Shown here piece after piece: positions 1 to 8,757 of a stretch of DNA of 64,000 nucleotides. The position numbers and the translations under genes were made by a program. Position 1 is the stretch's first letter. Each line of letters begins with the position of its first letter. This stretch comes from Botrimarina hoheduenensis. Lineage in GTDB: Bacteria > Planctomycetota > Planctomycetia > Pirellulales > Lacipirellulaceae. Location of the stretch: NCBI RefSeq assembly GCF_007859815.1, contig NZ_SJPH01000003.1, forward strand, positions 301,843 to 365,842. Reading direction: 5' to 3'. The notes under the pieces were generated by a model, which saw nothing but the letters and a program-made list of their open reading frames with translations, did not search any database and was not told the origin of the DNA.

Positions 1-236
1 TCCTCGTCGCGGTTTGCGATGGCAAGCTCAACAAGCAAATCGCCAATGAGTTGGGGGTCAGCATCCGGACGGTCGAACAACGGCGCCGACGGGTGTTCGC
101 CAAGATGAAAGTCGCGTCAGCGATCCCGCTGGCCGATCGTGTGGCGACCGTGCGGACACTCGAAGGCCGCTTCCTGCGGTGCGATTTACAAGAGTCGCGC
201 GGAAACGCGGCACCAAAAATCAGCCCGAATGAATGA
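1..236 (+). CDS. LuxR/FixJ-type response regulator, C-terminal fragment
   Basis: The reading frame is open from base 3 and runs to a TGA at 234-236, so the 5' part lies outside the window. The visible 77 residues begin with a helix-turn-helix of the LuxR/GerE class: KQIANELGVSIRTVEQRR is the typical second and third helix, followed by VFAKMKV as in FixJ-like two-component regulators. The N-terminal receiver domain is not visible, so the two-component assignment is inference from the style of the HTH. The protein would bind promoter DNA in the cytoplasm after phosphorylation by a sensor kinase. The 25 residues after the HTH are variable. The next gene is on the opposite strand, so this gene ends its transcription unit. 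Confidence 0.75.
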   Translation, partial: LVAVCDGKLNKQIANELGVSIRTVEQRRRRVFAKMKVASAIPLADRVATVRTLEGRFLRCDLQESRGNAAPKISPNE

Positions 237-390
237 CGGCGCTTAGCATTCGCAGGCCCGGATGTCCGACCTATCTCTATCGAATGACTGAGGTAACGAG
301 ACCCCTCATGTCGCGGCAAGGTCCACTGCGTCTAGCGACAAGGCCCCGGGCGACTCCGTTTGCTTCCTGGGCGATTTCTCGGCAGCGTCA

Positions 391-1497
391 TCAACAAAAC
401 AGCCGCTGCTGAGACGTGGCGCTCGGGTGACGAAACGCGGCGCGGCTCAACGGCAAGGGCGTGCGCGCCAATCTATTGCGGGCGGCGAACACGCGGAACG
501 TCCGCGCAATGTGAGCCGCATAAGGTCCGATACCCGTCATGCGGTGATGGAAACGGGTGTCGTTGAACCGGCCGCCGCGCGTCGCTCCAATCAGTTGACG
601 CACCTTCGGGGCGAACGTTGGCTCACAGCGGTCGAGCCATTCGAGAAAGACCTCGCGTACCGCACCGGGCAGGCGCAGCAGCGTGTAACTCGCCGAGGTG
701 GCTCCCTGCTCCGCCGCGGCGGCAAGCAGTGCGGAGGCTTCGTGATCGTTCAGGCCGGGGATGGTCGGCGAGAGCATCGCGTGGACCGGAATGCCGGCCG
801 TCGCGAGTTCACGGATCGCGTTGAGTCGCGCTGCGGGGGTGCTGGTTCGCGGCTCCATGCTACGACACCGATGAGGATCGAGCGTCGTCAAGGAAATCGC
901 CACCACGGCGGCCTGCCGCTCGGCGAGCGACGCCAGCAGATCGATGTCGCGGGTCACGAGGGCGTTCTTGGTGACGATTGCTACCGGCTGGCCGCAGGCT
1001 TCGGCCACCTCCAGGCAGGCGCGCGTGAGCCGGTACTCGCGCTCGGCTGGCTGATAGCAATCCGTCACGCCCGAGAAGACGATCGGCTCGCCCTGCCACT
1101 CGGGGCGGGCAAGCCACTTCTTCAGCAGCGGCGCGGCGGCGTGCTTCACCAGCAATCGCGACTCGAACGCCAGCCCCGCGTCGTAGCCCAAAAACTCGTG
1201 CGTGGGGCGCGCATAGCAATAGCTGCAGCCGTGCTCGCAGCCACGGTAGGGGTTCAACGTCCACCGGAACGGTAAATCGGGGCTGTCGTTGCGATTGACG
1301 AGGGACTGTGTGGCGTCGGGTTCGTGCCGCGTTGGCAACCGCCGCGAGGGCGACGGGTCGTCCGCAGCGGTCTCCGTTTCGGTGCGCACAGCAACGTGCG
1401 GGTTGGCTGGTCGGATGCCGGCACCGCGACCGACAACGCCGTCAACGGGTAACGCCGTGGTCGGCATCGACTGCTCGAAGCGGAAAGTCCCCTGCAT
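391..1497 (-). CDS. PA0069-family radical SAM protein
   Basis: A 368-residue protein with a radical SAM cluster motif CEHGCSYC (Cys87, Cys91, Cys94; CX3CX2C), followed by a TIM-barrel-like stretch with VFSGVTDCYQPAE and AIVTKNALVTRDIDLL. This arrangement matches the PA0069/Rv2578c group related to spore photoproduct lyase. Members bind a 4Fe-4S cluster and S-adenosylmethionine; the substrate of the group is not firmly established. The first 80 residues are a poorly conserved leader with GRGAGIRP, also seen in this group. The ATG at 1495-1497 is the first in frame. It stands alone: fxsA runs the other way upstream and the regulator fragment converges on it. Confidence 0.88.
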   Translation of the reverse strand: MQGTFRFEQSMPTTALPVDGVVGRGAGIRPANPHVAVRTETETAADDPSPSRRLPTRHEPDATQSLVNRNDSPDLPFRWTLNPYRGCEHGCSYCYARPTHEFLGYDAGLAFESRLLVKHAAAPLLKKWLARPEWQGEPIVFSGVTDCYQPAEREYRLTRACLEVAEACGQPVAIVTKNALVTRDIDLLASLAERQAAVVAISLTTLDPHRCRSMEPRTSTPAARLNAIRELATAGIPVHAMLSPTIPGLNDHEASALLAAAAEQGATSASYTLLRLPGAVREVFLEWLDRCEPTFAPKVRQLIGATRGGRFNDTRFHHRMTGIGPYAAHIARTFRVFAARNRLARTPLPLSRAAFRHPSATSQQRLFC

Positions 1498-1611
1498 GGC
1501 TTAGACTCCTGGCGGACGGGATGATGTACCAGAATCCGTTGCATCTGTTATTTTGTACACCTGCCGTGCCGCTGTGGCAAATTACTCGGCAGTGATTTTT
1601 GGGAGACCGGC

Positions 1612-2148
1612 ATGCTGCTAGCGTTGATGCTGTTGTTTGTGATCCTGCCGCTGGTGGAGTTCAGCCTGCTCTACCGGCTTGGGCAGGCGTGGGGCCTGGT
1701 GCCGACCATCGCGCTGGTGCTGTTTACCGGCGTGCTGGGGGCGGCCCTCGCACGGTGGCAAGGCATGCTCACGCTGTGGCGGATCCGCACCGAGTTGTCG
1801 GCCGGCCGCACTCCGACCGACGCCCTGCTGGACGGCGCTCTGATCCTGGTTGCTGGTGCGGTGCTGATCACGCCGGGAATCCTCACCGATGCCCTCGGCT
1901 TTGCGCTGCTCGTCCCCGTGACACGCACGCTCGTCAAGCGCTGGCTACGCCGAGGGTTCGCCGAGAAGCTGCATGCGAGCCAGGCCGGCGGAGTGTTCCG
2001 GGTCGTGCGGTTCGGCAGACAGAGTAAACCTCCGTCCCCGCCGCTCAATACCGGACAGGTCATTGATGTCGCGGTAACCGAGGTCCGCACGCGTGACGCT
2101 TCGACTAAGACGGGCCCCAACACGGAGCCCCGTAACGGCAAAAGCTGA
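1612..2148 (+). CDS. fxsA: FxsA family membrane protein
   Basis: A 178-residue inner-membrane protein with the FxsA layout: an N-terminal hydrophobic segment (residues 1-22, with LPLVEFSLLYRLG), a second at about 28-45 (TIALVLFTGVLGAALARWQG), and two more between about 72 and 105 including LITPGILTDALGFALLVP. The LVE, LARWQG and TPGILTD signatures are characteristic. In E. coli FxsA overproduction relieves phage F exclusion; its ordinary role is unknown. The 70-residue hydrophilic C-terminal tail is longer than in the core family. The start ATG follows a GGGAG about 7 bases upstream. It converges on the next gene with a 24-bp gap. Confidence 0.88.
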   Translation: MLLALMLLFVILPLVEFSLLYRLGQAWGLVPTIALVLFTGVLGAALARWQGMLTLWRIRTELSAGRTPTDALLDGALILVAGAVLITPGILTDALGFALLVPVTRTLVKRWLRRGFAEKLHASQAGGVFRVVRFGRQSKPPSPPLNTGQVIDVAVTEVRTRDASTKTGPNTEPRNGKS

Positions 2149-2172
2149 AACGTCAATCTCTTGCAGCGTCTG

Positions 2173-3753
2173 TTATCCGGCAGGCAGTGGCACCGCGTCG
2201 GCCAACCGAGGAGCCAGCCAGCCCTGCGGAAAGAGCACGAAGGCGTGCTCGCGCGAGCCGAGAATTGCCCGCGATTGTTCGGCGAGGCGGGCGGCCGTGA
2301 GCTGCTCCCGCATCGCGGCTCGCTCTGTGGAAACATACTCCGCGAGGGCTTGATTAGCCCGCACAATGCGTCGATGACGCTCGGCGGCGTTCGCGGGTGA
2401 CTTGGCCAAAGCGATCGCGGCCCGCTTTTCCTCGATCCACCGGAGCGCCTCGCCAGAAACACTCGCGGTGCTCATAAAGCGCTCGGGGTGATAGCGCAGA
2501 TCTCGCTGATCCCTCACAGCTTGGGCGACGGTAATCGGGCAGGCTGGGTGCGGGATCGGCAACCGCAGGGTTGCCGACAGCGTGGCGTGCGGCGGAGGTG
2601 CCTGCCCGAAGAGCTGGTGGCTGATCCGGTCGGTTACCTGGTCGTACTTCGCGCCCCCGATCCCGTGTAGAAACAGGTCCGCGAGCGCCCAGCGTGTGAA
2701 TAGCGTGGTGGTGAGGGCCCGGCTGCGAAGCAAGACCCCTTCCTCACGCAATTGGGTGAGCGCGCGGATCGCGTCCTCGGGTGCGGACGGCAAGGTTGCG
2801 TTCCAACCGGCGAAGTTGGCAATCTCAACCGCCCCCGCTCGGTTCCGTGCCCACAGCGGACGCCGTGGCGAAGCCGCGGGGGTCGTTATCCAGAACGGTG
2901 TCTCGACCCAGCCGTCAGCGCCGGCCGCCAAGTCTGGCAGCGGCTGGGCCGCAGAACGGAGTCGATGGGCCTGGCGATACGTCGCCAGCGCGGCGTTGTA
3001 CGCGACGCGCGTCTCGGCTGATCGAGAGACTAACTCGAAGAGAAACGCTCGAAACGGGATCGTATCGGCGACCGCGCTAATCGGCAGCTCGAGGGTGCGA
3101 TCGTCCCAATCACGCTGCAGCACGCGGCGGGCGGCGTTCAGGCCGGCTGAGATTTTACCGGTCGATTCGAGGGCTTCACGGGCGGCGGGCCAAACGCGCA
3201 ACGCCTCGGGGTTGGCGATGAACGGTGCCAACGCCTCGGTGATCCGCTGGGGAAAGCTGGCGAACACGCGGTGGTCCATCACCGGGCGTTGCTCGTAGGG
3301 CTGTTCCGGTGCCGGTTGATCGTAAGCCAGCGCAACGCGCCGCGGTGCCTCAAGCGTTCCGGTCGGGACGTTGATCGCGACTTCGCGGCAGAGATCCGAA
3401 TCGATCACCAGATGCAGCCCGACTCCGCCGACGGCGCGCGCGAGGCGGTCCAGGGCAACGTTCTTGATGAGCACGCCCGGATGAAACAGTTCGGGCTGAT
3501 GCCCCGACACCACCAGCGGCGTCGTTTCATCAAAGGCCCGATCGGCTACGCCGGTCCAGCGTGCCGCAGCGTTTACCGTCTGGAGTCGGAGTTCAGCGGC
3601 AAGCGACGCAAGCGAATGTCCGGCCCAAACAAGGGGGACCGCTGCGCGGTGCGCCTGACAGCTGTCGATCAGACGCAGCTGGGCGTCCCACGACGGTTCG
3701 ACAAGCACACCGCCCTCTTCCGCGGGAGCACGGTAACGGCGAAACGCTTGCAT
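2173..3753 (-). CDS. Conserved hypothetical protein with a BshC-like motif
   Basis: A 526-residue protein I do not recognise with certainty. Residues 81-97 (VVSGHQPELFHPGVLIK) resemble the N-terminal signature of BshC-type putative cysteine ligases (a TGQQ/GHQ-x-LF-GP element), and DSDLCREV at about 116-123 sits where BshC proteins have an acidic segment. The rest is soluble, without signal peptide or membrane segment. Its ATG overlaps the TGA of the GT2 gene by one base (TGATG), so the two are almost certainly translated together. Bacillithiol synthesis normally pairs BshC with a GT4 enzyme (BshA), and here the partner is a GT2, so a bacillithiol role is only a weak inference. Confidence 0.6.
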   Translation of the reverse strand: MQAFRRYRAPAEEGGVLVEPSWDAQLRLIDSCQAHRAAVPLVWAGHSLASLAAELRLQTVNAAARWTGVADRAFDETTPLVVSGHQPELFHPGVLIKNVALDRLARAVGGVGLHLVIDSDLCREVAINVPTGTLEAPRRVALAYDQPAPEQPYEQRPVMDHRVFASFPQRITEALAPFIANPEALRVWPAAREALESTGKISAGLNAARRVLQRDWDDRTLELPISAVADTIPFRAFLFELVSRSAETRVAYNAALATYRQAHRLRSAAQPLPDLAAGADGWVETPFWITTPAASPRRPLWARNRAGAVEIANFAGWNATLPSAPEDAIRALTQLREEGVLLRSRALTTTLFTRWALADLFLHGIGGAKYDQVTDRISHQLFGQAPPPHATLSATLRLPIPHPACPITVAQAVRDQRDLRYHPERFMSTASVSGEALRWIEEKRAAIALAKSPANAAERHRRIVRANQALAEYVSTERAAMREQLTAARLAEQSRAILGSREHAFVLFPQGWLAPRLADAVPLPAG

Positions 3754-4505
3754 CAGGTCGTCGCAAAGGCGCTGGTATCAACCTGCCGGCAGAGCGGATC
3801 TTCTTCCACGACAGGTTGGCGTGCAGCAGCCAACGCACGAGCGATCGTCTCGCGGTAATAGGCGAGTCGCTCTTCGGCGTTATCCAGCGCCCCTCCGAAG
3901 CTGCGCTCTTCGTCCAAGTAGATGCGCGGCACCGCGACCTCTTGGATCCGCCAACCGAGCTGCGCCGCTTGCACCCACAGCTCAAGCGGCATGGCGTAAC
4001 CCGTTTCACTTAGATGAAGATTCGCGAGTGAGGCCACCCGATACGCCTTGAAGCCACAAAACGCGTCCGTGAGCGACAAACCGAGTTGCTCGTTCAGTTC
4101 GGCCGTGATCGTGTGGTTGATCCGCCGACGATCCGCGGGCGCGACGCCGGTGGTGTCGAGTTGCTCGTCACGGTAACGGCTGCCCGAGACCAGATCGTAT
4201 CCTGCGCACGCCTCGGCAAGCGTGCGGATCCGCTGGGGCTCATGCTGACCGTCGCAATCGATTGTGACTAGCACGTCGTAGTTGTGCTTGCGTGCGTAGC
4301 AGAAAGCCGAACGCAGCGCGGCACCGTAGCCCCGATTCTTATCGTGCGTGTGCAAGACAATGTCGGTCCGCTTGGCAAGCAATTGCGCCGTGTCGTCGGT
4401 CGATCCGTCGTTTACCACCAGGATGTCGTCGGCGTTGCTGACTACGCAGTCGAGCACGGTGTTGACCGACTTCGCCTCGTTAAAAACGGGCAACGCGGTC
4501 AGCAT
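3753..4505 (-). CDS. GT2 family glycosyltransferase (dolichol-phosphate-mannose-synthase-like)
   Basis: A 250-residue GT-A fold enzyme. From the ATG at 4505 it begins MLTALPVFNEAKSV; VNDGSTDD (residues 31-38) is the nucleotide-binding loop and TIDCDGQHEP (81-90) holds the metal-binding D-x-D. NRGYGAALRSAF between them is typical of dolichol-phosphate mannosyltransferase/polyprenyl GT2 enzymes, which move a sugar from a nucleotide donor to a lipid phosphate at the membrane. No transmembrane segment is seen, so it would be a soluble or peripheral enzyme. TTG (4559) and GTG (4514) starts further upstream remain open, as none has a clear Shine-Dalgarno. First gene of a two-gene unit with the BshC-motif protein. 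Confidence 0.85.
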   Translation of the reverse strand: MLTALPVFNEAKSVNTVLDCVVSNADDILVVNDGSTDDTAQLLAKRTDIVLHTHDKNRGYGAALRSAFCYARKHNYDVLVTIDCDGQHEPQRIRTLAEACAGYDLVSGSRYRDEQLDTTGVAPADRRRINHTITAELNEQLGLSLTDAFCGFKAYRVASLANLHLSETGYAMPLELWVQAAQLGWRIQEVAVPRIYLDEERSFGGALDNAEERLAYYRETIARALAAARQPVVEEDPLCRQVDTSAFATT

Positions 4506-4602
4506 CCGGAGCGGCACCGGGGTATTCGGGGAATCGAGCCGTTGGCCGGTGGACTTCAAGGCGGGCTACTCGAGGCGGGGCGGAACGGCAACGAACGCGA
4601 GC

Positions 4603-4647
4603 GGGGGGGGTTCGCGGGGGGGTGCGTTCTGCTTGGGGGGTGAGGGG
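4603..4647 (+). repeat. G-run tract able to form a quadruplex, in the gap upstream of the GT2 gene
   Basis: Four runs of G on the plus strand: 8 G (4603-4610), 7 G (4616-4622), 6 G (4635-4640) and 4 G (4644-4647), with loops of 5, 12 and 3 bases. This fits an intramolecular quadruplex pattern. It lies about 100 bp 5' of the minus-strand GT2 start, inside the 340-bp gap 4506-4845, in which I see no gene or RNA. Confidence 0.5.
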
Positions 4648-4845
4648 TTCTAGCCGCGTTCGGCAAACAGCGACATCTTCGCAACCGGCTGAGACAAGCC
4701 TTCGCTCTGATGCGGGTCTTGCTCTAAACAATCGCTCTTATGTCTCTAGTCTCTGCCAGACGCGCTTGGTGTTGTACGCTGGATTGTAGATGCCGGTTCG
4801 CCAGGGTCAAACTCGCGGTTCAACGCACCAGGATCCCGCGGCGGC

Positions 4846-5628
4846 TCAAACGGGCTGGAGCGGGTCCCGCTCGATCTGGCTCGCCGTGACCGGCACCCCG
4901 ATTTCGGCGGCTAAACGCTCCGCAAGCCCGTCCAGTGACGAGCGTTCGCTCGCAAAGTGCCCGATGAGTAGCACCGCGACCCCGGCAGACTGCGCTTTTA
5001 AGCAATCGTGAAAACTGGCCTCCCCCGTCACCAACGTGTCGCACCCGACCGCCAGCGCCATCTCGAGCAGCGATCCGCCGCTGCCGCATGCGACGGCGAC
5101 GCGTCCCGCGGGTCTTGCTGCTGATTCCGTGGCCCGCACCGAAGTCGCCCTCAGAGACACACGGGCCCGTTCCGCCAGCTCGCCCAGGGTGGCCGCCGCG
5201 CAACCGATCCGCCCCGTCCCGCCAGCGGACGATGTCGCCGCAGGATCGAGCACCGCCACGTCGGTTAGGCCTAAGGCGCTGGCCAGATGATCGTTCGCCC
5301 CGTTGCTCGCCGAATCGAAGGCGGTATGAGCGCTGTAGATCGCCACGCCTGCACGAGCGAGTTTCCACAGCAGGGTGCCGGTGTGCGTCTCGGTTGTGAT
5401 CCGATCGAGGGGTCGAAAGGGCAGCGGGTGATGCGTCACGATCAGGTTATCGCCCCGCGCGATCGCTTCCTCGGCAACGTCGGCTGTGAGCGTCAAACAC
5501 ACGAGGATTCCGCGGAGCCGCTCACCCGGATCGCCGAGCAACAAGCCAACGTTGTCCCAGTCTTCGGCTAGGTGGAGCGGGGCCGCTTGGTTTAGCAACG
5601 CTACCGCATGGGCGATGGTCGTCGGCAT
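4846..5628 (-). CDS. Nif3-like dinuclear metal centre protein
   Basis: A 260-residue protein of the NIF3/YbgI/YqfO family. It starts MPTTIAHAVALLNQ, the usual family opening; an in-frame extension to 5757 overlaps the next gene and is low in quality. EDWDNVGLLLGD (22-33) is the family signature. Metal ligands are visible as THHPLPF (His66, His67), SAHTAFD (His101, Asp105) and a late GHFASE. Family members form hexameric toroids with two metal ions per subunit; GTP cyclohydrolase I type 2 and hydrolase activities have been suggested but the role is unsettled. It is 52 bp downstream of the 969-residue exported protein gene on the same strand, so cotranscription is possible. Confidence 0.9.
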   Translation of the reverse strand: MPTTIAHAVALLNQAAPLHLAEDWDNVGLLLGDPGERLRGILVCLTLTADVAEEAIARGDNLIVTHHPLPFRPLDRITTETHTGTLLWKLARAGVAIYSAHTAFDSASNGANDHLASALGLTDVAVLDPAATSSAGGTGRIGCAAATLGELAERARVSLRATSVRATESAARPAGRVAVACGSGGSLLEMALAVGCDTLVTGEASFHDCLKAQSAGVAVLLIGHFASERSSLDGLAERLAAEIGVPVTASQIERDPLQPV

Positions 5629-5680
5629 CGGCAGAAGGCTTGCGTAATAAGGAATCGGTCGGGGCGGGCTACCGATCGTA

Positions 5681-8590
5681 CTACGGTGCCGCCGCGAGCG
5701 GAGCCGGGGTCTTGGTAAACTCCTGCCGCTCGGGCGACTCCTCTTGCGAGGGATCACTGACGGGCTTCTCGGGCGGGGGCGGCACGATGAACCGCTTGAT
5801 CAGCTCTCGATCGCCATCGATCTCTTCGATGCTGAGCTTCATCTCACGCCCGACCAAGTCTTCACCCTGGTAGAAAGTGTAAGTCTTCTTATCGAGTTGT
5901 GGCCCGAGCTGAAAAACCTGCGTCCGCTTGCGCCGCAAAGGCGGGGCGTACAACAAGCACTTGAAGTCACCGGAGCGGCCCGAATGGCTACGCATCAGCT
6001 GGCGAACGATGAACCGTCCGTCCGGCTCGTAGCCGACCTCAACCACGAGCTCGAGGTCTCCCTGGCCAACGGTCAGGTCACGCCACACGCTGAAACGGAG
6101 CGGGTCTTCGTTGGTTGTCAGCTCGAAGTCAATTCGCAAAGGCTGTCGGCCGTATTCGGCTTCGATCAGCGTCGCGTCGAACGGCAACGCGGCTTTACCG
6201 CCCGCGGGCAGGCTAAACGTTTGCTCACGGGGGCTGAAACGGATCGCGCTGTTGACCGAGACACCGTCGTTGCCGAGCGGCACGATCGAGAACGTGCCGC
6301 CAACACCCGAGGGGAAACGGTTGACGAAGCGCAACTCGTTCGGATGCGCAATGCTGAAAACGCTTGGCGTGCGATCGTTCGCCAGCTCGGTTTCTAGTCG
6401 CCACCGGGCCAAGGGCTCGCTGAGTCCCAGCACAAAGCGGGGCATGCGATCGACCTCGATCACCTGACGACCGTCGCTCAGCGCGGGGGTGCGTGCTTTG
6501 CCCCACACGTCGATGACCTGAACCTGATCGCCAAGGTACAGGACCTCTTGCTGAGGTTGCTCGGACCAAACGACCAGCACCACCTGACCATCGGACCGCT
6601 TAAACAGCCAGTTGCGGCTGTCGCTCGGCAGGCGGAGCGTGCCCATGTAGTCAGCCCCCCCGAGGAGTCGCGCGCACGTGCGCCACGGCAGCAGCAGTTC
6701 TCCCGGCGAACCGTCGTCGTTCATCACGCCGGTCCTGCCGAGCGTGGCGTCGGCAGCCCCGGCAAACGGATTCGCAACAAAGATGGCGTCCGCATGATTG
6801 ACCTTGGCAACAAGGATCTGTTCGACAAAATCGCGGACACGGCTTTGGTGGCGGCGTTCCTCTTCCGCTTCGTCCGCCGAGATGCCGACGCCCGTCTGTG
6901 GCGGCTCGACAAGCACCCACCGCTTCGCAATCGGGGCCGCAGCCTCGGCGAAGGCCTGGCCAAGCTGCGCGGCGTTCAGCCCGTCGCGTGCATCCATTTG
7001 CTCGAAGTCCCACAAAGGAGACTCCGACCAGTTCTGGGTGTGGTCCCAACGCCAGCCCAGACCCAACCGAACGTCTTGTCCGAAACGGAACAGCGCGTGG
7101 TGGATCTCTTTAATTTTGTCGAGCAGGTTGGGGTAACCAACAAAGCTCGTATCGCCATCGTGCCCCAGCTGCCACCAGCGGATGCGGAGCGAAAGCTTGG
7201 TGATCAGGTGATCGATCTTCGACTGCCAACGCGAAGGGTCTTCAACGAGCAACCCCTGGATCGGGGGCGGAGGCCCCTCGGCCAGCGGATTCTCGATTCG
7301 CTCGGTGGGGTCCTCCAAGATGCCAACCGTCTCGATGCCGCGTGCCGATAGCTGCTCGGCAAAGCTAATCAGCTTGTCGCCCCGCTGCTCATCGCCCGGC
7401 GCGTACCAAACCGGCAGCTTCGCGTACCGCACCCCCACCCGTGGGAGCAGCTCTTGCAGCACCGGAAACGAAAGCGGGCGATCCGCCAACGGCAGCGACC
7501 AGCCGAACTCGCTGTCTTCGGTTGTCTCGAGGTCCTCGCGCACCACCGCAACCGTGGTCGAAAGCTCTTTGATCACGCGATCGCTCTCGCTGCCGATCAT
7601 GCGCACGCGAACGCGATAGAAGCCGTAGTCATCGATTGGTGGCCGCCAATCGATCGAGCCCTCGTAGCCGTCGCGGCTGTTTCCGACACCGTCAACAATG
7701 TCTTGGGCGCGCGTGGCGGATTCGGAAATCAACACACCGTCGATCTCAAGCTTGCCGGTGGATCCGATCGATTGATTCGTTGCATCAAGTAGCTGGAAAC
7801 GGATCTCGGGGTTCTGCACCAAGATGCCCGACACGCTGCACGTGACCACCACATCTTTCGGATCGGTGTAAACGTTGTAATCGCTGCCCGTGTGGATGCG
7901 GATGCTCGGCTGACGCGAAAGCCGCACGTCGGCAATCGAGACCTCGGCATTCAGGTCGCCACGCTCGCCTCGGTCAAAGTCGATGTGCACATAGACCCGA
8001 TCGATCGCTTGGTCTTGGGGCTGCACCGCACCGATACGCAACTCGACCCAATCGCCGCGGGCCTTCACTGGCGGTGATTCTTCTAGCTGCAGGATCCGTC
8101 CGTCCACATCAGCAAACGCCATCTGTACCGCCACGCGCCCGTGAACGGCTCGCTCCACCTTGAGTCGCAAGGTCAGCAAGTAGCTGAATTTGGGCATCAC
8201 CAGAATCGGTGGGCTCGTGAGCCGCGCCGACGCGCCGTCCGGACGGATCACCATCCGCCGACCGGGGATCGCTTCATCGGCGGGAATGTTGTCGATCTCC
8301 ATCTCCACATACTGCGGATGCGTGCTGTCACGCAGCCGGGTCCAGCGGTCTGGCCAATCGTCGTAGTTGCGGTCGCGCTCTTGATCGAACAGGCAGCGAA
8401 AGACCTCCACCAGATCGGGCGTGGCGATGTCATCCACCTCGACACCGTCCGCTAACTGGGCCTGCTGCGCCGCGGCTGGTGTGCTCCCCAAGAGGATCAG
8501 TCCCAACACGCCACCCAAAAGCCGCACCGCCCCGCTCCGGCGCAGACCGGACGGGGAAAGGGGGTTCGTTCGGGCAGACCGTCGGAGCAT
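5681..8590 (-). CDS. Large exported protein, possible glycoside-hydrolase-like barrel
   Basis: A 969-residue protein with a twin-Arg-poor but clear signal peptide (residues about 17-42, ending PAAAQ). The region at 90-230 reads as a beta-sandwich (repeated V-x-V, ARLTSPPILVMPKFSYLLTL). The middle, about 350-650, contains stretches typical of TIM-barrel glycosidases: LISFAEQLSARGIETVGILEDP, WWQLGHDGDTSF and LGLGWRWDH, and then a tail of beta-rich repeats. No catalytic acid pair can be fixed by eye. The C-terminus is Pro/Glu rich (VPPPPEKPVSDPSQEE). The ATG at 8590 is preferred over a GTG one codon earlier. Likely acts outside the cytoplasm, perhaps on polysaccharide; this is inference. Confidence 0.7.
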   Translation of the reverse strand: MLRRSARTNPLSPSGLRRSGAVRLLGGVLGLILLGSTPAAAQQAQLADGVEVDDIATPDLVEVFRCLFDQERDRNYDDWPDRWTRLRDSTHPQYVEMEIDNIPADEAIPGRRMVIRPDGASARLTSPPILVMPKFSYLLTLRLKVERAVHGRVAVQMAFADVDGRILQLEESPPVKARGDWVELRIGAVQPQDQAIDRVYVHIDFDRGERGDLNAEVSIADVRLSRQPSIRIHTGSDYNVYTDPKDVVVTCSVSGILVQNPEIRFQLLDATNQSIGSTGKLEIDGVLISESATRAQDIVDGVGNSRDGYEGSIDWRPPIDDYGFYRVRVRMIGSESDRVIKELSTTVAVVREDLETTEDSEFGWSLPLADRPLSFPVLQELLPRVGVRYAKLPVWYAPGDEQRGDKLISFAEQLSARGIETVGILEDPTERIENPLAEGPPPPIQGLLVEDPSRWQSKIDHLITKLSLRIRWWQLGHDGDTSFVGYPNLLDKIKEIHHALFRFGQDVRLGLGWRWDHTQNWSESPLWDFEQMDARDGLNAAQLGQAFAEAAAPIAKRWVLVEPPQTGVGISADEAEEERRHQSRVRDFVEQILVAKVNHADAIFVANPFAGAADATLGRTGVMNDDGSPGELLLPWRTCARLLGGADYMGTLRLPSDSRNWLFKRSDGQVVLVVWSEQPQQEVLYLGDQVQVIDVWGKARTPALSDGRQVIEVDRMPRFVLGLSEPLARWRLETELANDRTPSVFSIAHPNELRFVNRFPSGVGGTFSIVPLGNDGVSVNSAIRFSPREQTFSLPAGGKAALPFDATLIEAEYGRQPLRIDFELTTNEDPLRFSVWRDLTVGQGDLELVVEVGYEPDGRFIVRQLMRSHSGRSGDFKCLLYAPPLRRKRTQVFQLGPQLDKKTYTFYQGEDLVGREMKLSIEEIDGDRELIKRFIVPPPPEKPVSDPSQEESPERQEFTKTPAPLAAAP

Positions 8591-8640
8591 CACAGTTATC
8601 TGAAGCGCACTGGGTGGCGGAGGGGCGAATCCGAACGAAC
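8564..8640. repeat. 10-bp inverted repeat in a divergent promoter region
   Basis: GTTCGTTCGG (8564-8573) and its exact complement CCGAACGAAC (8631-8640) flank the start of the 969-residue protein gene. A separate small hairpin (CCCGGC-TCT-GCCGGG, about 8647-8661) follows, before the divergent TIM-barrel gene. This may be an operator or an mRNA leader structure; the function is unproven. Confidence 0.3.
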
Positions 8641-8757
8641 AGGGTGCCCGGCTCTGCCGGGTCGCCTAGCCGTAAGGGTCCCCTCAACGTTACAACGCAG
8701 CGGCTGACACGCCCGCGCCCGACTGCGCCGCCCCCTGCTTGCGACCCCCCTACAACC

